64,000 bases of DNA. Source: Afipia massiliensis (lineage in GTDB: Bacteria > Pseudomonadota > Alphaproteobacteria > Rhizobiales > Xanthobacteraceae). The stretch lies in assembly GCF_001006325.2 (NCBI RefSeq), contig NZ_LBIA02000001.1:558001-622000 (forward strand). The letters run 5' to 3'. Position 1 is the stretch's first letter, and every line of letters starts with the position of its first letter. Positions 37,174-47,120 of this stretch are shown in pieces. A model generated the notes under the pieces. The model ran no database searches and was not told the origin of the DNA. It saw only the letters and a program-made list of their open reading frames with translations. The position numbers and the translations under genes are program-made.

Positions 37174-38469
37174 TTATACCGCGGGCGAAGCGACGCTCAA
37201 GCTCGCGATGGCTTTCTGAAGATCACGTTTGTATTGCAGGAAGTCGACGAAAATACCGTGCTCCCCGCGATCCTTGCGCAAAGGTTGCGCGTGAAAGGCG
37301 ACGATCTTCTCACGGAAGTCCGCCGTCGTATCGGGACTTTCCTTTTGCGCCTTGATGTAGGCAGCAATCAGATCGGTCTGCAACGCGCGGCCCGGCCAGC
37401 CGACTCCAGCGCCTTCCAGCAGTCCCGCAACGTAAATGCCATTCGGGCGTGACGGAAAGATGTTGAGGTAGAGTCGGGGCGCGTGCACATCTGGCTGCCA
37501 GTTCAGTTCGGTCAGGTCTTCCAAAAACGGAAACGTGATCTCGTAGCCGGTCGCAAGCAGCACCAGATCGACCTGATCTTCCTGTCCGTCATTGAAGACA
37601 ACCGTGTCGCCGCGAAATTCCTTGATCGGCTTGCGCAACACAACGTCACCCTGCCCCAGGTGCTGCAGCACCAGCGAATTGACGATCGGCGTCTTGTCGT
37701 AGAGCCGATGCTCCGGCTTCGGCAGGCCGAACCGCTCGGGCGGTCCCACCATAAAGCGCAGGATCGGCTCGTGCAGCATCGAGCGCAGGCGCTTGGGGAT
37801 GATGAAACGCCTGGGCTTGTGGTTGCCCTCATCCGCCGGCTTTCCCGCAAGAAATTTCGGCACGAAATGATTGCCGCCGCGCACACTCCACAGCACCTGC
37901 TTGGCGCGGTGGATCGCGTCGACAACGATGTCGCAGCCGGTATTGCCCATGCCGACGACCAGCACGCGCTTGCCCTCGAAAATATCGGCGGTCTTGTAGT
38001 CCTTCGCGTGCATCAGCTTGCCGCTGAATTCGCCCGGAATTTTCGGCGTCAGAGGATCGCTGAGATGGCCGTTGGCGAAGATCACGCTCTCATAGTCGTC
38101 GGTGGTGCCGTCGCTGAGCGTCGCGCGCCAGCTTCCGTCACGCTGCTCGATGGTGCGGACCTCGGTGTTGAAGCGGATCGAGGGATAGAGATCGAAGTGT
38201 TTCGCGAACGACTTGAAGTATTCCGACACACGCTCATGGCCCGGATAGGCCGGCCAGTCCTCCGGCATCGGGAAATCCGCATAGGCGGTGGTGCGCTTGG
38301 ACGAGATCAGATGGGTCGAGGCATAGACAGCGCTGGGTTCAGCGCCGTAAAGCCATTGCCCGCCGACATCGGCGTTTCTCTCCACGGCCTTCACCGGCAA
38401 ATCGGCCTGCTTGAGACTTCTGACGGCGGCAAGGCCCGCCGGCCCTGCGCCGATAACGAGCGTCGTCAT
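37174..38469 (-). CDS. Flavin-containing monooxygenase (FMO-type)
   Basis: A 431-residue class B flavin monooxygenase. The FAD motif GAGPAG is at residues 7-12, NADPH motif GMGNTG in the middle, and the FMO fingerprint FxGxxxHxxxY appears as FSGKLMHAKDY just before it. These enzymes oxygenate N, S or ketone groups. The substrate is unknown, but co-expression with a bile-acid-type symporter, an epimerase-type SDR and a dienelactone hydrolase-type enzyme points to handling of a small imported molecule. It overlaps the epimerase gene by four bases. Confidence 0.9.
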   Translation of the reverse strand: MTTLVIGAGPAGLAAVRSLKQADLPVKAVERNADVGGQWLYGAEPSAVYASTHLISSKRTTAYADFPMPEDWPAYPGHERVSEYFKSFAKHFDLYPSIRFNTEVRTIEQRDGSWRATLSDGTTDDYESVIFANGHLSDPLTPKIPGEFSGKLMHAKDYKTADIFEGKRVLVVGMGNTGCDIVVDAIHRAKQVLWSVRGGNHFVPKFLAGKPADEGNHKPRRFIIPKRLRSMLHEPILRFMVGPPERFGLPKPEHRLYDKTPIVNSLVLQHLGQGDVVLRKPIKEFRGDTVVFNDGQEDQVDLVLLATGYEITFPFLEDLTELNWQPDVHAPRLYLNIFPSRPNGIYVAGLLEGAGVGWPGRALQTDLIAAYIKAQKESPDTTADFREKIVAFHAQPLRKDRGEHGIFVDFLQYKRDLQKAIASLSVASPAV

Positions 38470-39452
38470 GTCTCGCGCTCCGCCCGGCCGTCGCGATAGC
38501 GCTCAAATGTTTCGCGCGCGTTGTAGCGCGGCGTGAATCCGAACTCGGATTTCAGCTTGTCGTTGGCAAGCACAGGCCGGTACTGCACAAATTTGACCGC
38601 CCCGGGGCCGAGTTTGGTGATGCGCAGGGATTGCAGCAGCCAAAGCAAAAACTTGAGTGGCCCCGGCGGAATCGCGACATAGAGTTTTCGATTGAGCGCC
38701 GCGATCTCGCGCAGGCTCAACACGCCGTCGCCAGCCAGATTGTAGGTGCCGGGCTTCGGATGGCGAACGGCCTGCACCAACGCATCGATCACGTCGCTGT
38801 CGGCGATCAGCGAGAACGGCGTCGAGGTCCCGCTGAGACCGAGCACCACCGGCCGCTCGAACATCGCGGTGATCTGATTGTTGGTCGTGGGACCGAGCAC
38901 CGTGCAGGGTCGGAACACCGTATGCTCCAGGTGCGGATGGAGATCATGCCATTCGACCAGCATTTCCTCGACTTCGCGCTTGTTGCGCGCGTAGGGGAAA
39001 TCCGCGTTGCCGCGCAGTGGATCATCCTCGCGCAGCGGCACCGGATTGTCGGCGTAATAGCCGTAAGCCGCCCCGCTCGATGTGACGATCAGATGCTCGA
39101 CCCCGGCGTCAACACAGCATTGCAGCACGTTCTTGGTCCCGAGCACGTCGATTTCCCAGTCGCGCTGCGGATCGCCGCCAACCGCGACAACGGAAGCGAG
39201 ATGCACCACGGTCTGCGGACGACGGACCTGAAACAGATCCCTGAGCGCCGGGTCGCGCACATCGCCGGTCAAATAAGTAACATTGGGCAAACGCTCGTGA
39301 GCGACGACCTCGCGCATATCGAGCGCAATGATCTCCGAGTTTGTATTGGCGCGCGCAAGTTCGGCGATCAGCGACTTGCCGATAAAGCCCGCAGAGCCGG
39401 TGACCAGCACGCCGCCGTGCATGGCGTATTGTCCTGCGTGAGCTTCGCTCAT
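38466..39452 (-). CDS. NAD-dependent epimerase/dehydratase-type SDR
   Basis: A 328-residue extended SDR. The NAD motif GSAGFIG follows GGVLVT near residue 12-25, the catalytic serine lies in VTSSGAAYGYY and the Y-x-x-x-K in FPYARNKREVEE. The C-terminal half is of the sugar-epimerase or hydroxysteroid-dehydrogenase-like kind. ATG 39452 was chosen because it overlaps the symporter stop as ATGA; the frame stays open further upstream. Second gene of the five-gene operon. Confidence 0.88.
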   Translation of the reverse strand: MSEAHAGQYAMHGGVLVTGSAGFIGKSLIAELARANTNSEIIALDMREVVAHERLPNVTYLTGDVRDPALRDLFQVRRPQTVVHLASVVAVGGDPQRDWEIDVLGTKNVLQCCVDAGVEHLIVTSSGAAYGYYADNPVPLREDDPLRGNADFPYARNKREVEEMLVEWHDLHPHLEHTVFRPCTVLGPTTNNQITAMFERPVVLGLSGTSTPFSLIADSDVIDALVQAVRHPKPGTYNLAGDGVLSLREIAALNRKLYVAIPPGPLKFLLWLLQSLRITKLGPGAVKFVQYRPVLANDKLKSEFGFTPRYNARETFERYRDGRAERET

Positions 39453-40396
39453 TCTGCCGTGTCCGTGCGTGCGACTTGGCTTCCGCCTTGTGGATGCGGA
39501 TCGCGGCGCTTCCACCACGCCGCCAGCGCCCATCCGGAAATCAGGTGCCAGACGCCCCACCCTGCCGCGACCAGCGCCGCGCCGCCAAGGCCATCGAACT
39601 GGTTGAGGATCAGCGCGAGGCCTAAACCCGAATTATGCATGCTGACTTCGATGGTCATCGCGCGGGTGTCGTAATCGCTCAACCGCAACACCTTGGCGGT
39701 GCCCCAGCCGAGCCCGATGGCGATGGCGTTGTGAAGCACGACGAACGGCAGGATCGATTGCACGAAGATCGTCAGATAGCGCGCATTGGTGAAGATCGCG
39801 CCGCCGATGAACGCGACCAGAAACAGAAACGACAGGATCTGCAGCGGACGGCGCAGCAGATGGCCGAGGCGCGGCCAGTAATGCACCGTCGCAAGACCCA
39901 GAGCCATGGGGATGCCGAGGATCGCCATGGTCGAGCCGAGGAACGACAGCGGCTCGATGCTCACCTGTCGCAGCAGTGCCGCGGTGTCGGGATTGAGCGC
40001 CGCCCAGAACAGGATGTTGAGCGGCGTCGTGACGATGGCAAGCAGGCTCGACACGCCGGTCATGCTGATCGAGAGCGCGGTGTTGCCCCGCGCCATGTGC
40101 GTGATCAGGTTGGAAATGTTTCCGCCCGGACACGCCGCCACCACCATCATGCCGAGCGCGATGCTGGGCTGCGGCTTCAGCAGCATGGTGATCGCCCAGG
40201 TCACCGCAGGCAGCACGGCAAGCTGCGCCAGCAGGCCGGACAGCGGCGCGATCGGCCTGCGGAACACTTCGATAAAGTCATCGATCCGCAGATCGAGAGC
40301 CACGCCGTAGATGATCAGTGCAAGCACGCCGCCGAGCACGAGCTGCCCGGTCGGATTGATGTTGAGCAGAATGTCGTCGATCGGTGCGCCCGTCAT
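39449..40396 (-). CDS. Bile acid:sodium symporter family (BASS) transporter
   Basis: A 315-residue membrane protein with about nine or ten helices. MMVVAACPGGNISNLITHMA and TALSISMTGVSSLLAIVTTP are the family's conserved crossing segments, with SMHNSGLGLALI in the second half. Family members carry organic acids such as pantoate, pyruvate and bile acids with sodium. ATG 40396 is preferred to the ATG at 40417. It is the first gene of the operon that continues into the epimerase gene, FMO, hydrolase and GNAT. Confidence 0.88.
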   Translation of the reverse strand: MTGAPIDDILLNINPTGQLVLGGVLALIIYGVALDLRIDDFIEVFRRPIAPLSGLLAQLAVLPAVTWAITMLLKPQPSIALGMMVVAACPGGNISNLITHMARGNTALSISMTGVSSLLAIVTTPLNILFWAALNPDTAALLRQVSIEPLSFLGSTMAILGIPMALGLATVHYWPRLGHLLRRPLQILSFLFLVAFIGGAIFTNARYLTIFVQSILPFVVLHNAIAIGLGWGTAKVLRLSDYDTRAMTIEVSMHNSGLGLALILNQFDGLGGAALVAAGWGVWHLISGWALAAWWKRRDPHPQGGSQVARTDTAE

Positions 40397-40542
40397 GTGT
40401 CCCTCAGCCCCAGACACCGAGGTTAGTTGAGCGGCACACAGGACGCCAGTGTCGCCGGGATGCGATCAGCGTCCGTCATCGCCCCATGGGAGACGGAGCG
40501 CATCCGGCCGATGTCGATGCTGCATTGAAGCATTGGCGCAGC

Positions 40543-40568
40543 AAAAAGGCCCCGCAACGGGGGCCTTT
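40543..40568 (-). terminator. Intrinsic terminator after fbcH
   Basis: Reverse-strand stem AAAGGCCCC / GGGGCCTTT (arms 40560-40568 and 40545-40553) with a six-base loop, followed by a short T run (40543-40547). It lies about 30 bases beyond the fbcH stop. Confidence 0.8.
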
Positions 40569-40597
40569 CGCAATCCGGAATTCAAGAAGACTTAGTG

Positions 40598-42661
40598 TTA
40601 GTGGGCGTCGGCCCAGACCTTCTTCTTGGTGAAGTACAGCAGACCCGACAGCACGATCAGGAAGAGCATGACCTGCATGCCGAGGCGCTTGCGAGCCTCC
40701 AGATGCGGCTCGGCAGTCCACATCAGGAACGCTGAGATGTCCTTGGCATACTGCTGCACGGTCGCCGGCGAGCCGTCGTCATAGGTCACCTGGCCGTCGC
40801 TGAGCGGCTTCGGCATCTTGATCGCGTGGCCGGGGAAGAACTTGTTGTAGTACGACCCTTCGGGCAGCGTGAAGCCGGCAGGCGCCTTGTCCTCGTAACC
40901 CTGCATCAGCGCATCGAGGTAGTTCGGGCCCTTCTCCTGGAACTGGATGAAGGCGTCGAAGATGAACTGCGGAAAGCCGCGCTCGTAACCACGGGCTTTG
41001 GCGATCAGCGACAGGTCCGGCGGAAAGGCACCGCCGTTCGAGGCGCGCGCCGCTTGCTCGTTCGGATACGGCGACGGGAAGTAATCAGCCGGACGGCCGT
41101 TACGCTCGAACATCTCGCCCTTGTCGTCCGGTCCATCCTTGACCTTGTATTCCGACGCGAAGGCAGCCGCCTGCGCAGGCGAATAGCCCGGGCCGCCGGG
41201 ATCGGCGAGGTTGCGGAACGCCACAAACGATAATCCGTGGCAAGCCGCACAGACTTCCTTGTAAACCTTGAGGCCGCGCTGCAACTGGCCTTGGTCGAAC
41301 TTGCCGAACGGACCGGCAAACGACCACTTCAGCGACGGCGGCATTGGAGCACCCTCGGCCGCGCGCGCCGTGTCCACGGCGCCCAGCATCAGGGTGCCGC
41401 CGACCGCAAGCGCGATCATGGCCGACACCGGCGTCTTGCCGGTTTTGCGCAGCACGTCTTCGGCAATCGAATTCGGCAGCGGACGCGCCTTCTCGATGCG
41501 GCTGAGGATCGGCAGCACGATCAGGAAGTAGGCGAAGTAGGCGAACGTCAGGACGCGACCGGCGACGACATAGATGCCTTCCGCAGGCTTGGCGCCCAGC
41601 CAACCGAGGCCAAAGCAGACGGCTACGAAGATCCAGAAGAACTGCTTGGCGAGCGGACGATACTTCGACGAGCGCGTCCGGGCCGAGTCGAGCCACGGCA
41701 GGAATGCCAGCACGATGATCGCGCTGAACATCGCGATGACGCCGGCGAGCTTGTTCGGGATCGAACGCAGGATCGCGTAGAACGGCAGGTAATACCATTC
41801 CGGCACGATGTGCGCGGGCGTCACGGCCGGGTTGGCCGGAATGTAGTTGTCGGGATCGCCCAGATAGTTCGGGATGTAGAACAGGAACCAGGCGAAGAAC
41901 AGCAGGAAGCAGACCATGCCGAACGCGTCCTTGAGGGTCGCGTATGGCGTGAACGGCACGGTGTCCTTCTCGGTCTTCGGCTCGACGCCAGCCGGGTTGT
42001 TCTGACCGGCGACATGCAGCGCCCAGACGTGCAGCACGACGACGCCAGCGATCACGAACGGCAGCAGGTAGTGCAGCGAGAAGAAGCGGTTCAGCGTCGG
42101 ATTGCCGACCGAGTACCCGCCCCACAGCAGCGTCACGATGCTCTCGCCAAAATACGGAATGGCGGAGAACAGGTTGGTGATGACGGTGGCGCCCCAGAAG
42201 CTCATCTGGCCCCACGGCAGCACGTAGCCCATGAAACCGGTTGCCATCATCAGCAGGTAGATGATGACGCCGAGAATCCACAGCACCTCGCGCGGCTCCT
42301 TGTATGAGCCGTAATAGAGGCCGCGGAACATATGGATGTATACGGCGATGAAGAACATCGATGCGCCGTTGGAATGCAGGTAGCGCAGCAGCCAGCCGTA
42401 GTTGACGTCGCGAACGATCAGTTCGACCGACTTGAAGGCGAAATCGACATGCGGCGTGTAGTGCATCGCCAGGATGACGCCGGTGATGATCTGCACGCCG
42501 AGCATCATCGAAAGGATCGCGCCGAACGTCCACCAGTAGTTGAGGTTACGCGGTGTCGGGTAGGCAACGAAGGACGAGTGGATCAGCCCCCCGATCGGGA
42601 GACGCCGTTCAACCCATTTCAAGGCTGGGTTTTGCGGGTTGTAGTTCGATGGTCCGCTCAT
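40598..42661 (-). CDS. fbcH: Cytochrome b/c1 fusion of the bc1 complex
   Basis: A 687-residue fusion. Residues 1 to about 425 are cytochrome b, with eight transmembrane helices, heme histidines in [20 protein letters not shown] and the second pair in [15 protein letters not shown], and the PEWY motif ([15 protein letters not shown]). Residues about 440-687 are cytochrome c1, with CAACH heme site and a C-terminal anchor helix ([16 protein letters not shown]). The fused gene, cut after translation, is known from Bradyrhizobium. It oxidises ubiquinol and reduces cytochrome c. 49 bases after the Rieske gene. Confidence 0.97.
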   Translation of the reverse strand: MSGPSNYNPQNPALKWVERRLPIGGLIHSSFVAYPTPRNLNYWWTFGAILSMMLGVQIITGVILAMHYTPHVDFAFKSVELIVRDVNYGWLLRYLHSNGASMFFIAVYIHMFRGLYYGSYKEPREVLWILGVIIYLLMMATGFMGYVLPWGQMSFWGATVITNLFSAIPYFGESIVTLLWGGYSVGNPTLNRFFSLHYLLPFVIAGVVVLHVWALHVAGQNNPAGVEPKTEKDTVPFTPYATLKDAFGMVCFLLFFAWFLFYIPNYLGDPDNYIPANPAVTPAHIVPEWYYLPFYAILRSIPNKLAGVIAMFSAIIVLAFLPWLDSARTRSSKYRPLAKQFFWIFVAVCFGLGWLGAKPAEGIYVVAGRVLTFAYFAYFLIVLPILSRIEKARPLPNSIAEDVLRKTGKTPVSAMIALAVGGTLMLGAVDTARAAEGAPMPPSLKWSFAGPFGKFDQGQLQRGLKVYKEVCAACHGLSFVAFRNLADPGGPGYSPAQAAAFASEYKVKDGPDDKGEMFERNGRPADYFPSPYPNEQAARASNGGAFPPDLSLIAKARGYERGFPQFIFDAFIQFQEKGPNYLDALMQGYEDKAPAGFTLPEGSYYNKFFPGHAIKMPKPLSDGQVTYDDGSPATVQQYAKDISAFLMWTAEPHLEARKRLGMQVMLFLIVLSGLLYFTKKKVWADAH

Positions 42662-42710
42662 GATGCGATCCTGAAAAAGAAGAAGCGACGCAATCGGGTC
42701 AGATTAGGAA

Positions 42711-43238
42711 TCAGCCGATTTTGATTTTGGTGTCGGAGACGAACGAATAAGGCGGCACCGGGAGGTTGGTCGGCGCCGGGCCCGAGCGGATACGGCCCGA
42801 GGTGTCGTACTGCGAGCCGTGGCACGGGCAGAAGAAGCCGTCATAGGTGCCTTCGTGGGCAATCGGAATGCAGCCAAGATGCGTGCAGATGCCGACCACG
42901 ACCAGCCACTGGTCGTGGCCTTCCTTGACGCGCGCCTGGTCGCTCTCCGGATCGGGAAGGCTCGCGGTCGGAACAGCGCGCGCCTCGTCGATCTGCTTCT
43001 TGGTGCGGTTCATGATGTAGATCGGCTTGCCGCGCCAGAACACCTTGATGTCCTGTCCGGTGGCGATCGGTGTGAGATCCACTTCGATCGGAGCGCCTGC
43101 CGCGATGGTCGAGGCATCCGGGTTCATCTGGGAAATCAGCGGCCAGGCCACTGCCGCCGCACCGACGGCAGCTACGGATCCCGTCGCTACATAGAGAAAA
43201 TCACGGCGTGTCGCAGCGGCCGATGATGAAGACGTCAC
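42711..43238 (-). CDS. fbcF: Ubiquinol-cytochrome c reductase Rieske subunit
   Basis: A 175-residue Rieske protein. The 2Fe-2S ligands are in CTHLGC and CPCHGSQY. The N-terminus has twin arginines ([12 protein letters not shown]) before a hydrophobic helix, the Tat-type anchor usual for this subunit. GTG 43238 is preferred over an upstream ATG at 43292 because it gives the standard N-terminus and is preceded by GGAAAGG about eight bases away. Forms an operon with fbcH. Confidence 0.95.
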   Translation of the reverse strand: MTSSSSAAATRRDFLYVATGSVAAVGAAAVAWPLISQMNPDASTIAAGAPIEVDLTPIATGQDIKVFWRGKPIYIMNRTKKQIDEARAVPTASLPDPESDQARVKEGHDQWLVVVGICTHLGCIPIAHEGTYDGFFCPCHGSQYDTSGRIRSGPAPTNLPVPPYSFVSDTKIKIG

Positions 43239-43437
43239 GATTGCAAACCCTTTCCGAACTGCAACCGGCTGACCCATCCCCGTACGACGCATCGCATGCG
43301 CCGGGAGAGGAAGCCGGTGCCCGCGGGCCCCGCGGTGGCAGAATGACCACTTGTCCTACTCAACCGGGCAGAACATACGATCTAGAATCGATCTATTGGC
43401 ACCCTTGCCGGGAGAGCGCAAGCCCGCTATCGGCACA

Positions 43438-43456
43438 TTTAGTGCGACGCACTAAA
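43438..43456. promoter_or_regulatory. 19-bp perfect palindrome between fbcF and trmL
   Basis: TTTAGTGCG-A-CGCACTAAA is an exact 9-1-9 inverted repeat, 200 bases upstream of fbcF and 60 bases upstream of trmL in the divergent region. It has the form of a dimeric regulator site. I do not recognise the motif. Confidence 0.6.
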
Positions 43457-43515
43457 ACCGCCCATAGCTGTGATTTTTCTTCACGTTTTCCACCGGGGCC
43501 AGAGGCCGTTTTCCG

Positions 43516-43998
43516 ATGCGCGTCGTCCTTTTTCAACCTGACATCCCGCAAAACACCGGGACGATTCTGCGGCTCTGCGCCTGCCTCGGCGTGGAGGCCC
43601 ACATCATCGAGCCGGCCGGATTTCCCATTTCCGACCGGCATTTCCGCCGCGCCGGAATGGACTACCTCGACCAGGTCACCATCGTGCGCCACGATTCATG
43701 GGCTGCCTTCGAGGCCTGGCGCGCCCGGTCCGGCGGCCGGCTGGTTCTTTTTTCGACAAAGGCGGCAACGCCCTATCTCGACCATATCTATCGGGATGAC
43801 GACATCCTGCTGTTCGGCCGGGAATCCGCCGGCGTCCCGGATGACGTGGTAAACGCGGCCGACGAACGGCTGGTCATCCCGATCGCTTCAGGAATGCGCT
43901 CCCTGAACGTCGCCATGACGGTGGCCATGGCGCTCGGTGAAGCGCTCAGACAGACACGCAGCGTGTTTTCGAGCGAAGTGGGCACCGGTTCGCGTTAA
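43516..43998 (+). CDS. trmL: tRNA (cytidine(34)-2'-O)-methyltransferase
   Basis: A 160-residue SPOUT methyltransferase that modifies the wobble base of tRNA-Leu. PDIPQNTGTILRLCACLG is the first motif and FGRESAGVPDDVV with IPIASGMRSLNVAMTVAMAL the SAM-binding trefoil knot. Length and start are standard. It is divergent from fbcF and lies 32 bases before queE. Confidence 0.93.
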   Translation: MRVVLFQPDIPQNTGTILRLCACLGVEAHIIEPAGFPISDRHFRRAGMDYLDQVTIVRHDSWAAFEAWRARSGGRLVLFSTKAATPYLDHIYRDDDILLFGRESAGVPDDVVNAADERLVIPIASGMRSLNVAMTVAMALGEALRQTRSVFSSEVGTGSR

Positions 43999-44030
43999 GA
44001 AAACACGGTAAAGCTAAAAGGAACGGCGAG

Positions 44031-44663
44031 TTGAGTTACGCGGTCAAGGAAATCTTCCTGACATTGCAAGGCGAAGGCGCCCATGCCGGGCGCACGGCCG
44101 TGTTCTGCCGGTTCAGCGGCTGCAACCTGTGGACCGGCCGCGAGCAGGACCGCGCTGACGCCGTATGCAAGTTCTGCGACACCGATTTCGTCGGCATGGA
44201 CGGTACGCTCGGCGGACGCTACGCGAACGCTGACGACCTCGCCTGCGCCATTGCAGAACAATGGGTGGGCCCGCAGGACCATCGCTATACGGTCCTGACC
44301 GGCGGCGAGCCCCTGCTCCAGATCGACCCCGCCCTGATCGATGCGCTGCATGCCCGCGGCTTCACCATCGCGGTCGAGACCAACGGCACCATCGCGGCCC
44401 CGCCCGGCCTCGACTGGATCTGCGTCAGCCCGAAGGCCGGATCGGAACTGGTCATCCGCAAGGGGCACGAATTGAAACTGGTCTATCCGCAGGAGGAAAA
44501 CACTCCGGAGGATTTCGCGGGCCTGGAATTCGAGCGGTTCTCGTTGCAGCCGATGGACGGACCTGACATAGCGCAAAGCACCCAGGCGGCGATCGCGTAT
44601 TGCCTGCGTCATCCGCAGTGGCGCCTCAGCGTCCAGACGCACAAGACGCTTGGCATCAGATAG
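44031..44663 (+). CDS. queE: 7-carboxy-7-deazaguanine synthase
   Basis: A 210-residue radical SAM enzyme that makes the 7-deazaguanine ring on the way to queuosine. The cluster cysteines are C31, C46 and C49, giving CX14CX2C rather than CX3CX2C, the variant known from the Burkholderia enzyme. EIFLTLQGEG and TGGEPLLQ are family motifs. It starts with TTG 44031, with AAGGA nine bases upstream. queD follows 31 bases after the stop. Confidence 0.93.
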   Translation: MSYAVKEIFLTLQGEGAHAGRTAVFCRFSGCNLWTGREQDRADAVCKFCDTDFVGMDGTLGGRYANADDLACAIAEQWVGPQDHRYTVLTGGEPLLQIDPALIDALHARGFTIAVETNGTIAAPPGLDWICVSPKAGSELVIRKGHELKLVYPQEENTPEDFAGLEFERFSLQPMDGPDIAQSTQAAIAYCLRHPQWRLSVQTHKTLGIR

Positions 44664-44694
44664 AACTGGCATCAGCCAAGACCGGATAGAATCT

Positions 44695-45060
44695 ATGTGG
44701 GAATTGACGAAATCGTTCCGTTTCGAGGCCGCGCATTCGCTGCCGGGCACGACGCTGGGCGAAGCCAGCGACGAAATCCACGGCCACTCGTTCCGCGCCG
44801 AGATCAGCATCCGCGGCACGCCAGACCCCGCCACCGGGATGGTGATGGATCTGGGCGTGCTCGAGCAATCGATGGCCGACGTGCAAAAAATGCTCGACCA
44901 CAAACTGCTGAACAAGGTCGAAGCGCTGGGCGCGCCGACGCTGGAAAACCTCACGCGCTTCATCTGGGACCGGGTCCAGCACGCGGGCAAGGTCACCCGC
45001 GTCAGCGTTCATCGCGACAGTTGCAACGAAAGCTGCACTTATTACGGCCCGCAGGGCTAG
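44695..45060 (+). CDS. queD: 6-carboxytetrahydropterin synthase-type protein
   Basis: A 121-residue member of COG0720, placed as QueD because it follows queE. Zinc histidines are H13 (EAAHSL), H29 and H31 (HGHSF). The usual CxxxHGH cysteine is absent: the sequence before HGH is ASDEI, with Ser at the cysteine position. Other subfamilies of COG0720 also lack it, so catalysis may differ. DHKLLNK and the late Glu (CNESCTYYG region) are in place. ATG 44695 gives the standard N-terminus. Confidence 0.85.
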   Translation: MWELTKSFRFEAAHSLPGTTLGEASDEIHGHSFRAEISIRGTPDPATGMVMDLGVLEQSMADVQKMLDHKLLNKVEALGAPTLENLTRFIWDRVQHAGKVTRVSVHRDSCNESCTYYGPQG

Positions 45061-45073
45061 CCGGAGACGTCCA

Positions 45074-45967
45074 TTGGAAAAGCCCGTCACCACGATCGAG
45101 CAACGCAAACAGCAGGCGCGGATGTGGTTCGAGCGACTGCGCGACGACATTTGCCTCGCGCTGGAAAAACTAGAGGCAGACGCGCCGAGTATGCTTTATC
45201 CCGGCGATGCCGGGCGTTTCGTGCGCACGCCGTGGAATCGCACCGACCACTCGGGAAAGCCCGGCGGCGGCGGCGTGATGTCGGTGCTGCGCGGTCGGCT
45301 GTTCGAGAAGGCCGGCGTGCATTGCTCGACCGTGCACGGCGAATTCGCACCGGAATTCCGCGCACAGATTCCCGGCGCCGCGGACGATCCGCGGTTCTGG
45401 GCCTCCGGCGTTTCGCTGATCATTCATCCGCGCAATCCGAACGTTCCCGCGGTCCACATGAACACGCGTTTCGTGGTCACGACCAAGGCATGGTTCGGCG
45501 GCGGCGCGGACCTGACCCCGGTGCTCGACCGGCGGCGGACGCAGGACGACCCCGACACGGTCGCCTTTCATGCGGCGATGAAGGCAGCCTGCGATGCCCA
45601 TGCGGCGGTCGCGCCCTACGAGAAGTACAAAACCTGGTGCGACGAGTATTTCTACCTGCCCCACCGCAAGGAGGCCCGAGGCATCGGCGGCATCTTCTAC
45701 GACTGGCTCGATTCGGGGGACTGGGACGCCGACCTGGCTTTCACCCAGCACGTCGGCCGGACCTTTGCCGGGATCTACCCGGAGCTGGTGCGGCGGAATT
45801 TCAAGGACGCCTGGACCGACGAGGACCGCCAGGAGCAACTGGTCCGCCGGGGCCGCTATGTCGAATTCAACCTGCTCTATGATCGGGGAACGATTTTCGG
45901 GCTGAAAACAGGCGGAAATGTCGATTCGATCCTGTCGTCGATGCCGCCCGAGGTGAAGTGGCCGTAA
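45074..45967 (+). CDS. hemF: Oxygen-dependent coproporphyrinogen III oxidase
   Basis: A 297-residue heme biosynthesis enzyme that decarboxylates coproporphyrinogen III using oxygen. Family motifs are [37 protein letters not shown] and [20 protein letters not shown], then [20 protein letters not shown]. It starts with TTG 45074, preceded by GGAG eight bases upstream, 13 bases after queD. The three genes may form one operon. Confidence 0.96.
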   Translation: MEKPVTTIEQRKQQARMWFERLRDDICLALEKLEADAPSMLYPGDAGRFVRTPWNRTDHSGKPGGGGVMSVLRGRLFEKAGVHCSTVHGEFAPEFRAQIPGAADDPRFWASGVSLIIHPRNPNVPAVHMNTRFVVTTKAWFGGGADLTPVLDRRRTQDDPDTVAFHAAMKAACDAHAAVAPYEKYKTWCDEYFYLPHRKEARGIGGIFYDWLDSGDWDADLAFTQHVGRTFAGIYPELVRRNFKDAWTDEDRQEQLVRRGRYVEFNLLYDRGTIFGLKTGGNVDSILSSMPPEVKWP

Positions 45968-46184
45968 CGGCTCCCGCGACAGGCAAAAGTTCAGAAAAGC
46001 TTAATAAAAGAGCACTTTCTGAGCGATTTTGACGTGTCACCTAGACAACACACTCGCCAAAGAACAGCACCCAAAGCCCCCGAAGCCAGTGGAACGCATT
46101 GAGCCGGTAACATCCCGCCGGTATTGCTATGGTCATAGGCGTGGCAGAATCGTGCTGCCATCGACAAGTTATACAGGGGCTCAC

Positions 46185-46976
46185 ATGCGCAAGATTGCTG
46201 TTCTTCTTCTCGCTGCCGCAGGCGTTAGCCTGGCAGGCGCGGCTTCCGCAGCCGATCTCGGCACCGCACCGATCTATCGCAAGGCACCTCCCGTGCAGGT
46301 CTTCACCTGGACCGGCGGTTACATCGGCGGTTACATCGGCGGCGCATTCGGTGCCAACGACGTCGTCACGGGCGTTCCGGTTGATGGGGCTGGCTTGCCA
46401 ATCTTCGCGGGCGCTCCAGCGTCGTACGGCTACGGCTCAAGCGTGATCGGCGGCTACACCAGCGGCTACAACTACCAGTTCGCCCCGAACTGGGTGATCG
46501 GTTACGAAGGTGAAACCGGCTACATCGGCCTCAAGGGCTCGTCCGCCTATGCCGGATCGGCGACCTCGATTGCGACGACTCGCGCCGAAGGCCTCTACAG
46601 CGTCTGGGCTGCCCGCTTCGGTTACGCATTCGACCGCTCGCTGATCTACGTCAAGGGCGGCGCGGCTCTGGTCGATTTCGAGACCGGTGTGTCCAACGGA
46701 ACCCCTGGCACGCACATCGACACCATGCACACCAAGTATCGCCTCGGTTACGCGATCGGCGGCGGCTGGGAGTATGCCTTCGACAACAAGTGGAGCGTGA
46801 AGGCCGAATACCTCTACATGGGCTTCGACAACAACATCACCACCACGGGCAACCTCAACGGCAATGGCGGCACGCAGGTCTGGACCACGACCAGCCTCCC
46901 CGGCATTCACACCGCCAAGGTCGGTCTGAACTACAAGTTCGACATGCTCGGGTACGTCCTCGGCATCGTTCGCTAA
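46185..46976 (+). CDS. Outer membrane beta-barrel protein (Omp31/porin-like)
   Basis: A 263-residue outer membrane protein. A signal peptide (MRKIAVLLLAAAGVSLAGAA) ends at ASAAD, followed by the rhizobial form DLGTAPIYRKAPPVQVFTWT and GGYIGGYIGGAFG. The rest consists of alternating strands with YxF/YxY ends and closes with KVGLNYKFDM, as in Omp25/Omp31-type barrels. It is strongly expressed in relatives. An intrinsic terminator follows at 47002. ATG 46185; a longer frame upstream is not coding. Confidence 0.9.
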   Translation: MRKIAVLLLAAAGVSLAGAASAADLGTAPIYRKAPPVQVFTWTGGYIGGYIGGAFGANDVVTGVPVDGAGLPIFAGAPASYGYGSSVIGGYTSGYNYQFAPNWVIGYEGETGYIGLKGSSAYAGSATSIATTRAEGLYSVWAARFGYAFDRSLIYVKGGAALVDFETGVSNGTPGTHIDTMHTKYRLGYAIGGGWEYAFDNKWSVKAEYLYMGFDNNITTTGNLNGNGGTQVWTTTSLPGIHTAKVGLNYKFDMLGYVLGIVR

Positions 46977-47001
46977 CCGCCGACAGTTCTCTAAACGTCA
47001 A

Positions 47002-47030
47002 AGCCCCGGACATGGTCCGGGGCTTTTTCT
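47002..47030 (+). terminator. Intrinsic terminator after the outer membrane protein gene
   Basis: AGCCCCGGAC (47002-47011), loop ATG, GTCCGGGGCT (47015-47024), then TTTT: a strong ten-pair stem and a T run 25 bases after the stop. Confidence 0.92.
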
Positions 47031-47120
47031 GTTTGTCGCAAATCCTATCAACGACCCTTTGTCGCCGTGTCATGACCCGCGGCTAGGCTGCAGGCTCCTC
47101 ACATCACCAAGGAGCCGATC

